NCBI RefSeq assembly: GCF_016725325.1
Contig: NZ_CP068083.1
Location: 3,968,001-4,032,000, forward strand
Reading direction: 5' to 3'
Length of the DNA stretch: 64,000 nt
Source: Sphingobacterium spiritivorum
Lineage (GTDB): Bacteria; Bacteroidota; Bacteroidia; Sphingobacteriales; Sphingobacteriaceae
The notes below the pieces were generated by a model. It was not told the DNA's origin, ran no database searches, and was given only the letters and a program-made list of their open reading frames with translations. Positions 56,999 through 64,000 of the stretch are shown piece by piece. The translations under genes were made by a program, and so were the position numbers. Position 1 is the first letter of the stretch. Every line of letters starts with the position of its first letter.

Positions 56999-57576
56999 CT
57001 ATTTCTTTTTCCCGATAATAAAACCAATTTTCTCTATTTCTTCTTGTTTTCTGAACTCCATTTTATCGTGTAAGAGATCCAGACAATTAAAGAGAGTATC
57101 TAAGCTTTGGTCATAGCTGTTCTGTTTTTTTATAATCATTTCTACTGTATTCCTTAGTTCTGCGATTTCTAATTGAGCTTGAGTGTTATCGGTAATAACT
57201 GACGTAAACGCGTGAAAATACGCATTATCTGTATATTAATATGAATAGCAGGTTTACTGTTTAGTACAGATGATAACATCGCCACCCCTTGTTCTGTAAA
57301 ACAAAACGGAGAATATCTTAATCCCTTTTTATCAGAGTTGGAGATCACATTTTGTGATCTCCAATCTTGTAACTCTCTATCAGACATTTCAAACATAAAA
57401 TCTTCAGGAAACCGGTCTATATTTCTACGGACAGCCTGTTTGAGTACCCTGGTTTCTACATTATAAAGTTGAGCTAAATCTCTATCCAGTATAATTCTCT
57501 GTCCTCTGATGAGATATATCTTATCAATAAGAACTTCGTCAGAAAGTACATTTTGTATCTGGTCTTTTCTATTCAT
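56999..57576 (-). pseudogene. ORF6N-domain protein, frameshifted near the C-terminus
   Basis: The frame from ATG 57576 encodes an ORF6N DNA-binding domain ([20 protein letters not shown], then [54 protein letters not shown]) and stops at 57169 after a short unrelated tail (PITLKLN). In the next frame the family ending continues as [40 protein letters not shown] and EEIEKIGFIIGKKK to a TAG at 56999. One missing base around 57196-57200 explains the break; repaired length would be 192 residues, normal for the family. ORF6N domains are found in phage antirepressors and chromosomal relatives. An XRE repressor gene lies just upstream. Confidence 0.85.
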
Positions 57577-57694
57577 AGCTTTGTATTTGTTGATTAAGAC
57601 TGTGCAGATACCGTAATTATCTTTTGGTAAAGAAGATTGCTTTTTTATCAGTTCAGCATGATTTCAAACAGAGGCTTAGAAATCCTAAATACCA

Positions 57695-57952
57695 TTATTT
57701 CTTTTTGCTCTTGTCTTTTTCGAACGGAGGTATACTACTATCTTTCCAGTCGCTTGGATACAGCAAGTCACGGATATCTACACGCAGGTATTCCGCGATA
57801 TCATTTAGGGTATTTACAGTCGGCTGTTGCTTATTGTTAACCCATCTCGAAACCGTTTCCTTCTTTACATTGAGATGTCTGACCAGATCGTTATTTACTG
57901 CGCCTTTCTCTTCAAGAACGTCTTTTATTCGATTTGTTTTAATTTCTTTCAT
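57695..57952 (-). CDS. XRE-family helix-turn-helix regulator
   Basis: This 85-residue regulator has an HTH_3 domain at 5-62: IKDVLEEKGAVNNDLVRHLN, VKKETVSRWVNNKQQPTVNT and LNDIAEYLRVDIRDLLYPSD, with the recognition helix around KKETVSRWVNN. The C-terminal tail is short and lysine-rich. A 9-bp palindrome lies seven bases upstream of its start, a likely autoregulatory operator, and the divergent strand carries a promoter box facing a structured leader and a tiny ORF. It may be the remaining regulator of a small mobile or phage-like unit. Confidence 0.93.
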   Translation of the reverse strand: MKEIKTNRIKDVLEEKGAVNNDLVRHLNVKKETVSRWVNNKQQPTVNTLNDIAEYLRVDIRDLLYPSDWKDSSIPPFEKDKSKKK

Positions 57953-57959
57953 AATTATT

Positions 57960-57978
57960 GTTGATTTTTAAAATCAAC
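57960..57978. promoter_or_regulatory. Palindromic operator GTTGATTTT-T-AAAATCAAC
   Basis: A perfect 9-bp inverted repeat around one base lies between the XRE start (57952) and the divergent -7 box (57983). Its position suits binding by the XRE protein to control both directions. Confidence 0.6.
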
Positions 57979-57982
57979 TTTG

Positions 57983-57990
57983 TATATTTG
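57983..57990 (+). promoter_or_regulatory. -7 box TATATTTG facing the structured leader
   Basis: TATATTTG matches TAnnTTTG, five bases after the palindrome. Transcription would begin close to 57997, at the edge of the nested inverted repeat at 58000. Confidence 0.5.
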
Positions 57991-57999
57991 TTTATCATG

Positions 58000-58079
58000 T
58001 AGCGAAAATTAAATACGGTGTAAAGTTTTTACTGTCAGTAAAATCTGAGCCTTTACACCCTTTATAGAATATTTCGCTA
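58000..58079 (+). ncRNA. Triple-nested inverted repeat, candidate structured leader RNA
   Basis: The outer arms are TAGCGAAA (58000-58007) and TTTCGCTA (58072-58079). The middle arms are GGTGTAAAG (58017-58025) and CTTTACACC (58051-58059). The inner arms are TTTTACTG (58027-58034) and CAGTAAAA (58036-58043). All three are perfect and nest in each other, so the RNA could fold as one long stacked hairpin. It ends 21 bases before a 39-codon ORF with a good ribosome binding site. It could be a regulatory leader, a small RNA or a DNA-level binding site. Confidence 0.5.
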
Positions 58080-58100
58080 TACTAATTAAAGAGAGAGATT

Positions 58101-58220
58101 ATGAAAACATACGTTATTCATATCATAACCATTAATCCCGATCGTCATATACATCCCGAAACAGATGTACGGCACGATGCGCAATTCCATAAAAAGAACA
58201 TATCCTGTCCGCCAGAATAG
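58101..58220 (+). CDS. Possible 39-residue protein
   Basis: ATG 58101 follows the purine-rich AAAGAGAGAGATT, a good ribosome binding site, and the ORF stops at TAG 58218-58220 (MKTYVIHIITINPDRHIHPE..., histidine-rich). The same frame stays open for another 39 codons up to a TAG at 58338, which may be chance or a decayed longer gene. No family recognised. Its position behind the divergent promoter and leader is the main support. Confidence 0.35.
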   Translation: MKTYVIHIITINPDRHIHPETDVRHDAQFHKKNISCPPE

Positions 58221-58590
58221 GGCGTTTATCCTATTACAGACAGCAAAAAAGGCTGTACGATATTCCTTTTACCGGAAATCGTAGTATTTCCTTTCTACAA
58301 CAGAAAAGAAATAAGAAAGCCCCTTTGCTTTCGTCTGTAGACCAACCTCTCTTCCATAAGAAATCCCTTGCTTCAAATGGTTAAATCAATTGTTCTTCTT
58401 TTTTTTAGCTCATTAAAGATAGATTGTTTTTTCTGCCAAAGCAAGTAACTTGTATCATATTTTTTGATACTTTCTTAAAAGGAGGGGTTTGGTTTTTTTA
58501 AATTAATTGATTCTGAAAACTTATATAGTTCTCTTCGTAAGGTGTTGTGAACATGTAAGATAAGAAAGGTATTCCGCTAAGCCCAAGTAT
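58221..58590. other. Intergenic region without a recognised gene
   Basis: This holds a small hairpin GAAAGC-CCCTTT-GCTTTC (58317-58334), an inverted GTATCA...TGATAC pair around 58454-58472 next to AAAGGAGGGG, and otherwise AT-rich sequence. I see no coding frame with protein character apart from the continuation noted for the 39-codon ORF. Confidence 0.4.
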
Positions 58591-59718
58591 ATGAGACATT
58601 ATACATATGATATAAATTATACACTCTTGCTGACCGATGAAGAAATCTGTAATCCTTTTACTGTATTGGATGATGTTTTTGGAGATACTTCTTCCTGCTT
58701 TCGTATGCAGGAGCATTTATGGGATCTGGTTACAGTGGCTATGCGTCCGCATTACTGGACACGCTATGATTCTCCTCTTAAAATCTGTAATCTGTATAAA
58801 TCTATTTTGAGATTGATAGAAGCCGGTTGGCTGATATCTCTTGTACGGCCGGAGCAGGAAATAAGGTCATCTTTGTCAGACAAATTTATGGCAAAGCAAA
58901 CGGATCTGAAAAGACCCGTCATCAAACCCTTAGAGCAACAGGCTTTGCTAAATGCATATAAAATAGTATTACAATCTTATAGAGAAGACAAACTGTTTTC
59001 AGTCCGCATCGATCTTTTTGAATTTCTGTTTGAAGGATTACATCCTACATGTGTGGAATATTCACCTTCTCTGAATGAATATCTGGTTGATCGCTACCAC
59101 TACCTGAGCAGGCTTATAGATGCTTTATATATCATTCATGATCAGGAAAAGAGAAGAGAATGTTCAGCTGAGGATCTTCTTATTCTGGAAAAATATCAAC
59201 AAGATGACACAGCTGGTATACGGCAAATTCATATATATCAGCATCAGTTAACGGATATGTTTACCTATTCTGAAAAAGAAAATTTGCAACATGCCTTATC
59301 ATCTTCGTATAAAGTATTGTACCATAATGATTTCTGGAAATACCATCATGATCCGGCCAATGTACTCCATTACTTCCATGACTTTATATTTATAATAGAT
59401 AGCGCTTATGTATTTTTACAACATAGCATATCCAGCAACACAGATCCGGAGTTGGAATGGAATATTCCGGCTCATATACTTCAGGAGATAACATTACAGA
59501 CTGTAAAGGAAGGCAAAAAACCTTTGAAATATCTGAGTGAAATGTTTGGGACCCGAACACGGAAGGAATGGAGAGAGGAACTTATGAAATGGGAGGAAGC
59601 CGTACTCAGCAATAAAAAGGTTCCCTATGAACAGAAGAGTATATACAAGGAAGTTCAGCAATTCTTAGCAGGTCTGCTTGAATTTATTACGCTTCTGCCG
59701 TATGCACCTAAAGGTTAA
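58591..59718 (+). CDS. Orphan helical cytoplasmic protein, function unknown
   Basis: This 375-residue protein has no signal peptide or membrane helix. It is rich in leucine, tyrosine and charged residues and is probably mostly helical (ILRLIEAGWLISLVRPEQE, LLNAYKIVLQSYREDKLFSV, YHYLSRLIDALYIIHDQEKR). I do not recognise any family or motif. It stands alone between the XRE island and a bidirectional terminator and is preceded by a long gene-poor stretch, so it may be lineage-specific. Confidence 0.8.
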   Translation: MRHYTYDINYTLLLTDEEICNPFTVLDDVFGDTSSCFRMQEHLWDLVTVAMRPHYWTRYDSPLKICNLYKSILRLIEAGWLISLVRPEQEIRSSLSDKFMAKQTDLKRPVIKPLEQQALLNAYKIVLQSYREDKLFSVRIDLFEFLFEGLHPTCVEYSPSLNEYLVDRYHYLSRLIDALYIIHDQEKRRECSAEDLLILEKYQQDDTAGIRQIHIYQHQLTDMFTYSEKENLQHALSSSYKVLYHNDFWKYHHDPANVLHYFHDFIFIIDSAYVFLQHSISSNTDPELEWNIPAHILQEITLQTVKEGKKPLKYLSEMFGTRTRKEWREELMKWEEAVLSNKKVPYEQKSIYKEVQQFLAGLLEFITLLPYAPKG

Positions 59719-59749
59719 ACGCAAATATCCATGTACCCTAATACCGCTT

Positions 59750-59789
59750 AAATACGGTCGGCTCAATTTTTATTAAGCCGACTGTATTT
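59750..59789. terminator. Bidirectional terminator between convergent genes
   Basis: A 14-bp stem with one G-T wobble (AAATACGGTCGGCT / AGCCGACTGTATTT) has a T-rich 12-base loop and flanking A and T runs, between stops at 59718 and 59798. Confidence 0.85.
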
Positions 59790-59797
59790 GTAAAAAA

Positions 59798-60424
59798 CTA
59801 TAGGGTCGTAAAAGTAAGTTTCTCGACTATATAGGCTTTTCCGAAATTATCAGGATCATGTTTTACTCTGGCAGTGACCATGTGCCATTTTGGAACTGCA
59901 TTCTGATTTGCTTTCCATTTTGCTTCCAGATCCATTTGTTCCTGCCACAGCATCTCCAGTTCTGCTGCAGCTTCAGTATTCAATGGTTTCAAGATGAGCT
60001 TTTCTCCCTCAAAATAATATTTGCCTTCTTTTTTACGGATTAAGATATAAGGTCCTCCGGGCATAACAGAACGAATAAGGGGGATGGTAAAGGTTTCAGT
60101 TCCGTTGTATTTTTCCTTATTCAGCACTTTCATAAATTCAAAGTAATAGGAGGATCCATCCATTGGTGGTTCTTTGAGACCCACCATTTTGGCCTTCACT
60201 TTATAACTATATCCCGTTTCCCGTTCATTAAAGTCATACAAAGGTATATCTATAGGTTCCTTTCCCGGCAATAACAATAATTGGTTATCTGTTGAACCGT
60301 ATTTATGACTGACCTGTATTTCAACGATCTGTCCGTTTTTTAATTTCCATGGACTGTATACTTCTTCTTTTTTACAGGAAAGCACCAATAAAAGGGTGCA
60401 CAGGGTAAACAATAGGTTCTTCAT
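59798..60424 (-). CDS. Lipoprotein of unknown function
   Basis: About 208 residues from ATG 60424 (MKNLLFTLCTLLLVLSC, lipobox VLSC with Cys17); the longer frame to 60559 adds 45 residues that do not look like a signal region. The mature part begins KKEEVYSPWKLKNGQIVEIQ and is predicted beta-rich; ELEMLWQEQMDLEAKWKANQ is a helix near the end. I do not recognise a family. Confidence 0.82.
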   Translation of the reverse strand: MKNLLFTLCTLLLVLSCKKEEVYSPWKLKNGQIVEIQVSHKYGSTDNQLLLLPGKEPIDIPLYDFNERETGYSYKVKAKMVGLKEPPMDGSSYYFEFMKVLNKEKYNGTETFTIPLIRSVMPGGPYILIRKKEGKYYFEGEKLILKPLNTEAAAELEMLWQEQMDLEAKWKANQNAVPKWHMVTARVKHDPDNFGKAYIVEKLTFTTL

Positions 60425-60597
60425 GTTTTTTACGAATAAATTGATTTGTATGGATAACGACCAGAAGGAATTAGATGCTACATCAGAACTTAAAATATTG
60501 CTTAATATATTTGACAGATAAAAAGGGAAAAAATAGCGGAAATCAGGGATATCCCGCACTCCTAATTTTATGTTATTTTACAGTATTAATATAACAT

Positions 60598-63060
60598 ATG
60601 GCACACCGCATCTATACGTACAATATTGATCTGAAAACCAGACAGAATTACCCTCATTATCTCGGCGAGTGGAATTATGTCATTCCTGAATTACTGTTTC
60701 CGTTATTTTCTGCAAATCCGCGAAGTAAAGGGACCCGACTTTATTTTGATCGGGAGTCCGGGATTATTGCGCTGCGTCAATTCTACCATCTTCTGGCTGA
60801 AACGTATCAACTTCACCATGAAAAGGCATATACTGAACCGGTAAATACAATGTTCAGTTTTTTAGAAAATCTGCCCTACGATACTTTTGTGATGGATGCA
60901 ACGGATGTATTCAATATGAGCGAAGAAAAGCATAGTAATCAGTCAAAAGATTGGGTAGTGGAGATCCGTGAAAAAACCGAACTTTATTATAAGGCTATTG
61001 CTGAAAAGGACCTGAGTTTCTTGAATGATATACTGGTTCAGTCGGGTCATGCTACATTTCTGGATATGCTGCAGTATGACTGGATCAATTATGGATTAGG
61101 ATACTGGAATGAAGAGGCTTATAAGGAAAGCGGAGCTGAAGTTTTTGAACAAAATGAATATTATGGACTCAAAGACAATAAAGGGAATATTCTGGTAAAT
61201 CCAGTTTACGATGATATTTACAACTTTACAAACGAAGGTGTAGCTGTCGTGATGAAAGATGATTTGTACGGATATCTCAAAGATAACGGGGAACTCATTA
61301 TTCCCTGTCAGTATGAGGATGCTTTCGATGCCTTTCTGATAGAAGAAGAACTCTTCGCTATAGTGATAAATCAAGGGAAGTCAGGACTTATCAATTTAAA
61401 GACCGGGAACTCCAGTATTCCTGTACAATATACGCAGTTGGAAGAATTATACCGTGGACTCTTTAATGCAAATACGAATGGATTCTATACACTCTTAAAT
61501 TTTAAAAATGAACAGATTATCCCAGGGCAAAGCGATTTTCCTTACGAATTTCAATATCCTGATCTGGTTTTAAAAAAGGAAAAGGGTTCTGCGCTTAGAC
61601 ATTATTATACCTTACCCGGTATTTACATGGGAGCCTATCCGGAAGATGTATTGCGCAATATTTCAGATGGTTATTATTGGGTAGAACCCAATAAATTTCA
61701 TAAAAAAATCAGCGTGTTGAATCCGGAAGGTGCCGTTTTCAAAGATGAAATTGACCGGATTATTGTATTGGATAATTACAACAGTATAGCTTATCTCAAA
61801 AATAAAGCCTGGTATATCTACGATATCCGGCATCAGGTGATACGTCTGGGAGGCGAGGGAGTCGAAAGGATAGGGATTGACTCCTTAAACAATTATATGC
61901 CGGATGTATTTATCGTGACAAATCAGGGTGCTAATGGTCTTTATGATGCCTTACAAGACAGATGGCTGATACCCCTGTCTGTTGAAAATACGAAGATCGA
62001 ACATTGCCATATGGAATTCCTGCGGATTACGCAGGGGACACACATGCGATATTATGATTATAAAACTGGGATAATGAGCCAGTTGTACGATTATGTGTGT
62101 GAAGCGATAGATTATCAAACTCAATTTTTATGTCTTTTTGCAGGAGATACTATGTGGACGCTGGATTACGATCGTCAGATCAAAGAAGTCGGCAACGATC
62201 AGATGGGAGAGTTACATGAGAATAATCATGCGTTGAGAGGAAATGATCAGCGTTATTTTCTGGATTACTACCGGAGCTGGACACAACTTATAGGTGAAGG
62301 TTACGAATCTTACTTTGATCAGGAAACTCTTTATCTGAAAGCAAGTCGCTTTGCCCGATCTGCTGATATGGAAAATGCGATCAGACTATATACATTGGGT
62401 GCTGAACAGGGGAGTGCCCGTATGATGTTTGAACTGGGAAGTATCTATACAATGGATGAACAATTCGAAAACATTCCATTAGGTGTCACATATTATGAGC
62501 AGGCTGCTATGGAAGATTTTCCGGCAGCATGGAATGATATCGGCTATCTGTATCAGAATGGAATAGGCTACCCCAAAGATATGGAGAGAGCTATGGTGGC
62601 TTACCAAAAGGCAGCTGAGCTTGGGAACGGATTAGCTCTGGCCAATCTGGGAGATCTCTATTTTTATGGTCATGTAGAGCTGGATTATGATCGGGCACTG
62701 GACTATTACAGAAAAGCAGAAAAGAAGCGGCATCCTAGAGTAGAGAATATGGCAGAGATCTACTATCAAAAGAAAGACTATACAAACCTGTTGCGTTACC
62801 TTAGAAAAGATTATGGAGATACCTTTTCTGCTATCTACTATGGCATTCTATATGATTATGGGTACGGAGTGAAGCAAAATGCGAAAAAATCTGTTGAAAA
62901 TTATGAGAAGGCAATGTCTCAGGGGCAGTATTTCTACGGCTTGGAAAGATTATTATACTATTACAAAAATGATCCGGCCTATGCTGATCCTGAAAAATTT
63001 AAACATTGGATAGCATATGCAAAAGAATACGATATGGAAGTAAGTGAAGAATATAAATAA
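60598..63060 (+). CDS. Large WG-repeat and Sel1-repeat protein
   Basis: This 820-residue protein has no signal peptide. The N-terminal 180 residues (MAHRIYTYNIDLKTRQNYPH...) are an uncharacterised module. WG repeats cover about 190-560 (YYGLKDNKGNILVNPVYDD, LYGYLKDNGELIIPCQYED, KSGLINLKTGNSSIPVQY). Sel1-type repeats cover about 590-800 (AIRLYTLGAEQGSARMMFEL, YLYQNGIGYPKDMERAMVAY, ILYDYGYGVKQNAKKSVENY). Both repeat kinds are protein-binding scaffolds. Cytoplasmic WG/Sel1 proteins are often seen beside secretion-effector genes, but no effector is visible here. It is followed after seven bases by the next gene. Confidence 0.9.
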   Translation: MAHRIYTYNIDLKTRQNYPHYLGEWNYVIPELLFPLFSANPRSKGTRLYFDRESGIIALRQFYHLLAETYQLHHEKAYTEPVNTMFSFLENLPYDTFVMDATDVFNMSEEKHSNQSKDWVVEIREKTELYYKAIAEKDLSFLNDILVQSGHATFLDMLQYDWINYGLGYWNEEAYKESGAEVFEQNEYYGLKDNKGNILVNPVYDDIYNFTNEGVAVVMKDDLYGYLKDNGELIIPCQYEDAFDAFLIEEELFAIVINQGKSGLINLKTGNSSIPVQYTQLEELYRGLFNANTNGFYTLLNFKNEQIIPGQSDFPYEFQYPDLVLKKEKGSALRHYYTLPGIYMGAYPEDVLRNISDGYYWVEPNKFHKKISVLNPEGAVFKDEIDRIIVLDNYNSIAYLKNKAWYIYDIRHQVIRLGGEGVERIGIDSLNNYMPDVFIVTNQGANGLYDALQDRWLIPLSVENTKIEHCHMEFLRITQGTHMRYYDYKTGIMSQLYDYVCEAIDYQTQFLCLFAGDTMWTLDYDRQIKEVGNDQMGELHENNHALRGNDQRYFLDYYRSWTQLIGEGYESYFDQETLYLKASRFARSADMENAIRLYTLGAEQGSARMMFELGSIYTMDEQFENIPLGVTYYEQAAMEDFPAAWNDIGYLYQNGIGYPKDMERAMVAYQKAAELGNGLALANLGDLYFYGHVELDYDRALDYYRKAEKKRHPRVENMAEIYYQKKDYTNLLRYLRKDYGDTFSAIYYGILYDYGYGVKQNAKKSVENYEKAMSQGQYFYGLERLLYYYKNDPAYADPEKFKHWIAYAKEYDMEVSEEYK

Positions 63061-63067
63061 GTAAAAG

Positions 63068-63634
63068 ATGGTCAGAAGAATAATAGGAATAGCAGCACTT
63101 ATCATGAATATGTGGTCTGCCTATGGACAGGAGTTAAACGTAAATATTATACAGGAAAATAAAAAGATAGTTGCTGAAGGAGACTGTTATACCCTGCGGA
63201 AATTGCCGTTTACTTTTCAGGTAGAGGTATCCGGTACAGATGCTTTCCTGATAGGAGCAACGACTGATGATGATGTCTACAGATCTGCAATTGGTGAAGC
63301 TGATCTGGAGGTTGAATGGTTTGAGAACACAGGTATGGCGGAAGGGCGTTTTAATGCAGAACAGTCTCTGTTTATAAGTAATGATGCGCCTAGCTACTGG
63401 TATTTTACAGCAGCAGATGATCATCGTTTTGATCGTAATCCAAAAGGAACTCTGGATCATTGGACTGCGAGCAGAACTGTTGCCAAAATAGATCTGCTGG
63501 CTCTGGATAAACAAGTATCTTTGAAAGATATAGAAACACCGCTTTATCTAATTTTTTATACAACTACTTATGATAAAGATTATAATGTAGTAGATAAAAA
63601 GATCTTGTATAAGGCGGAGCTGGTATGGGAATAG
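63068..63634 (+). CDS. Secreted protein of unknown function
   Basis: This 188-residue protein has a signal peptide (IIGIAALIMNMWSAYGQ). The mature part is beta-rich (LNVNIIQENKKIVAEGDCYT, FTFQVEVSGTDAFLIGATTD) and ends LYKAELVWE. No family recognised. It starts seven bases after the WG/Sel1 gene and ends 17 bases before the next, so the three are probably one operon. Confidence 0.78.
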   Translation: MVRRIIGIAALIMNMWSAYGQELNVNIIQENKKIVAEGDCYTLRKLPFTFQVEVSGTDAFLIGATTDDDVYRSAIGEADLEVEWFENTGMAEGRFNAEQSLFISNDAPSYWYFTAADDHRFDRNPKGTLDHWTASRTVAKIDLLALDKQVSLKDIETPLYLIFYTTTYDKDYNVVDKKILYKAELVWE

Positions 63635-63651
63635 TCAGATAAGAGAAATAG

Positions 63652-64000
63652 ATGGGAATATTAGATATGTTTGCAGCGAATAAAAAAGAAATATATATAG
63701 AAGGAGAGCAGCTGTATTTCCTGGAATACGGGAATATGGAACAGGTAGATCTGAGCAAACTCAAATATGCTTATGCAGAAGTGCTAGGCGGAGATCCTTA
63801 TCTCTTTTTATTCGATCACCGGCAATGTTATATATCAGGGCTTTTGAACGGTTTTGATACGGTATACCGCCAACTCTCCTTACGTTTTGGTTTTGATGAT
63901 ACGGTATTCTATAAGGTGACCGGACAAACAAACGATATAAAGAAACGGATCTGGCTGAAAAAATATTCCCGTAATTACAGCATTCTGCAAGGAGATGTTG
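63652..64000 (+). CDS. Cytoplasmic protein of unknown function (5' part only)
   Basis: The frame from ATG 63652 (MGILDMFAANKKEIYIEGEQ) is open to the window edge, 116 codons seen. No signal peptide. The sequence YAEVLGGDPYLFLFDHRQCY and LSLRFGFDDTVFYKV is protein-like, and the spacing to the upstream gene is 17 bases. Family not recognised. Confidence 0.7.
   Translation, partial: MGILDMFAANKKEIYIEGEQLYFLEYGNMEQVDLSKLKYAYAEVLGGDPYLFLFDHRQCYISGLLNGFDTVYRQLSLRFGFDDTVFYKVTGQTNDIKKRIWLKKYSRNYSILQGDV

Noticed and set aside
58101-58340. One 79-codon gene with TAG readthrough at codon 40
   Set aside because: TAG is a normal stop for several genes in this window, and 39 open codons after it can occur by chance.
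4813-58340. Stop-codon reassignment of TAG
   Set aside because: Phosphoesterase, GDPD, RDD and other intact genes end with TAG at sensible positions.

Overview
The window looks like chromosomal DNA of a member of the Bacteroidota, most likely a Sphingobacteriaceae such as Sphingobacterium. The phylum call rests on three SusC/SusD outer-membrane import pairs, each preceded by an ECF sigma factor and a FecR anti-sigma gene, on promoter boxes of the Bacteroidota form TAnnTTTG, on AT-rich intergenic DNA and on many small secreted WG-repeat proteins. The genus is an inference from overall gene style. I see no rRNA, tRNA, CRISPR array, transposase or integrase.

Left part (1-19.4 kb): the 5' part of an alpha-2-macroglobulin-like gene, a small NTF2-fold secreted protein, then two complete sigma/FecR/SusC/SusD loci. 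In the first locus susC is interrupted by an in-frame TAG inside the STN domain. The second ends with a metzincin-type metalloprotease, which suggests peptide or protein import. A cluster of secreted or envelope proteins follows (19.4-27.2 kb), and a six-copy 72-bp hairpin repeat array lies between two convergent genes there.

Middle part (27.4-37.9 kb): a small membrane protein plus a lone ABC ATPase, then a methylcitrate-cycle operon prpB-prpC-prpD behind a promoter framed by two inverted repeats. A repeat-rich island with two copies of a 180-bp module separates it from fatty-acid beta-oxidation genes (fused hydratase/dehydrogenase, acyl-CoA dehydrogenase, thiolase). Together these genes would degrade fatty acids and propionyl-CoA. 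A third sigma/FecR/SusC/SusD locus (38.0-47.2 kb) carries a secreted metallophosphoesterase and a glycerophosphodiester phosphodiesterase, so phosphodiester or phosphate scavenging is its likely role.

Right part (47.4-64 kb): an MscS channel, an RDD membrane protein, and a tightly packed run of secreted proteins (beta-lactamase-fold protein without its nucleophile serine, unknown, leucine-rich repeat, WG repeat, membrane protein). DUF2071 and PhyH genes follow on the minus strand. Next comes a small regulatory island: a frameshifted ORF6N gene, an XRE repressor with a palindromic operator, and a triple-nested inverted repeat that would form the leader of a 39-codon ORF. The window closes with an orphan helical protein, a lipoprotein, a large WG/Sel1 protein and two further proteins that may belong together.
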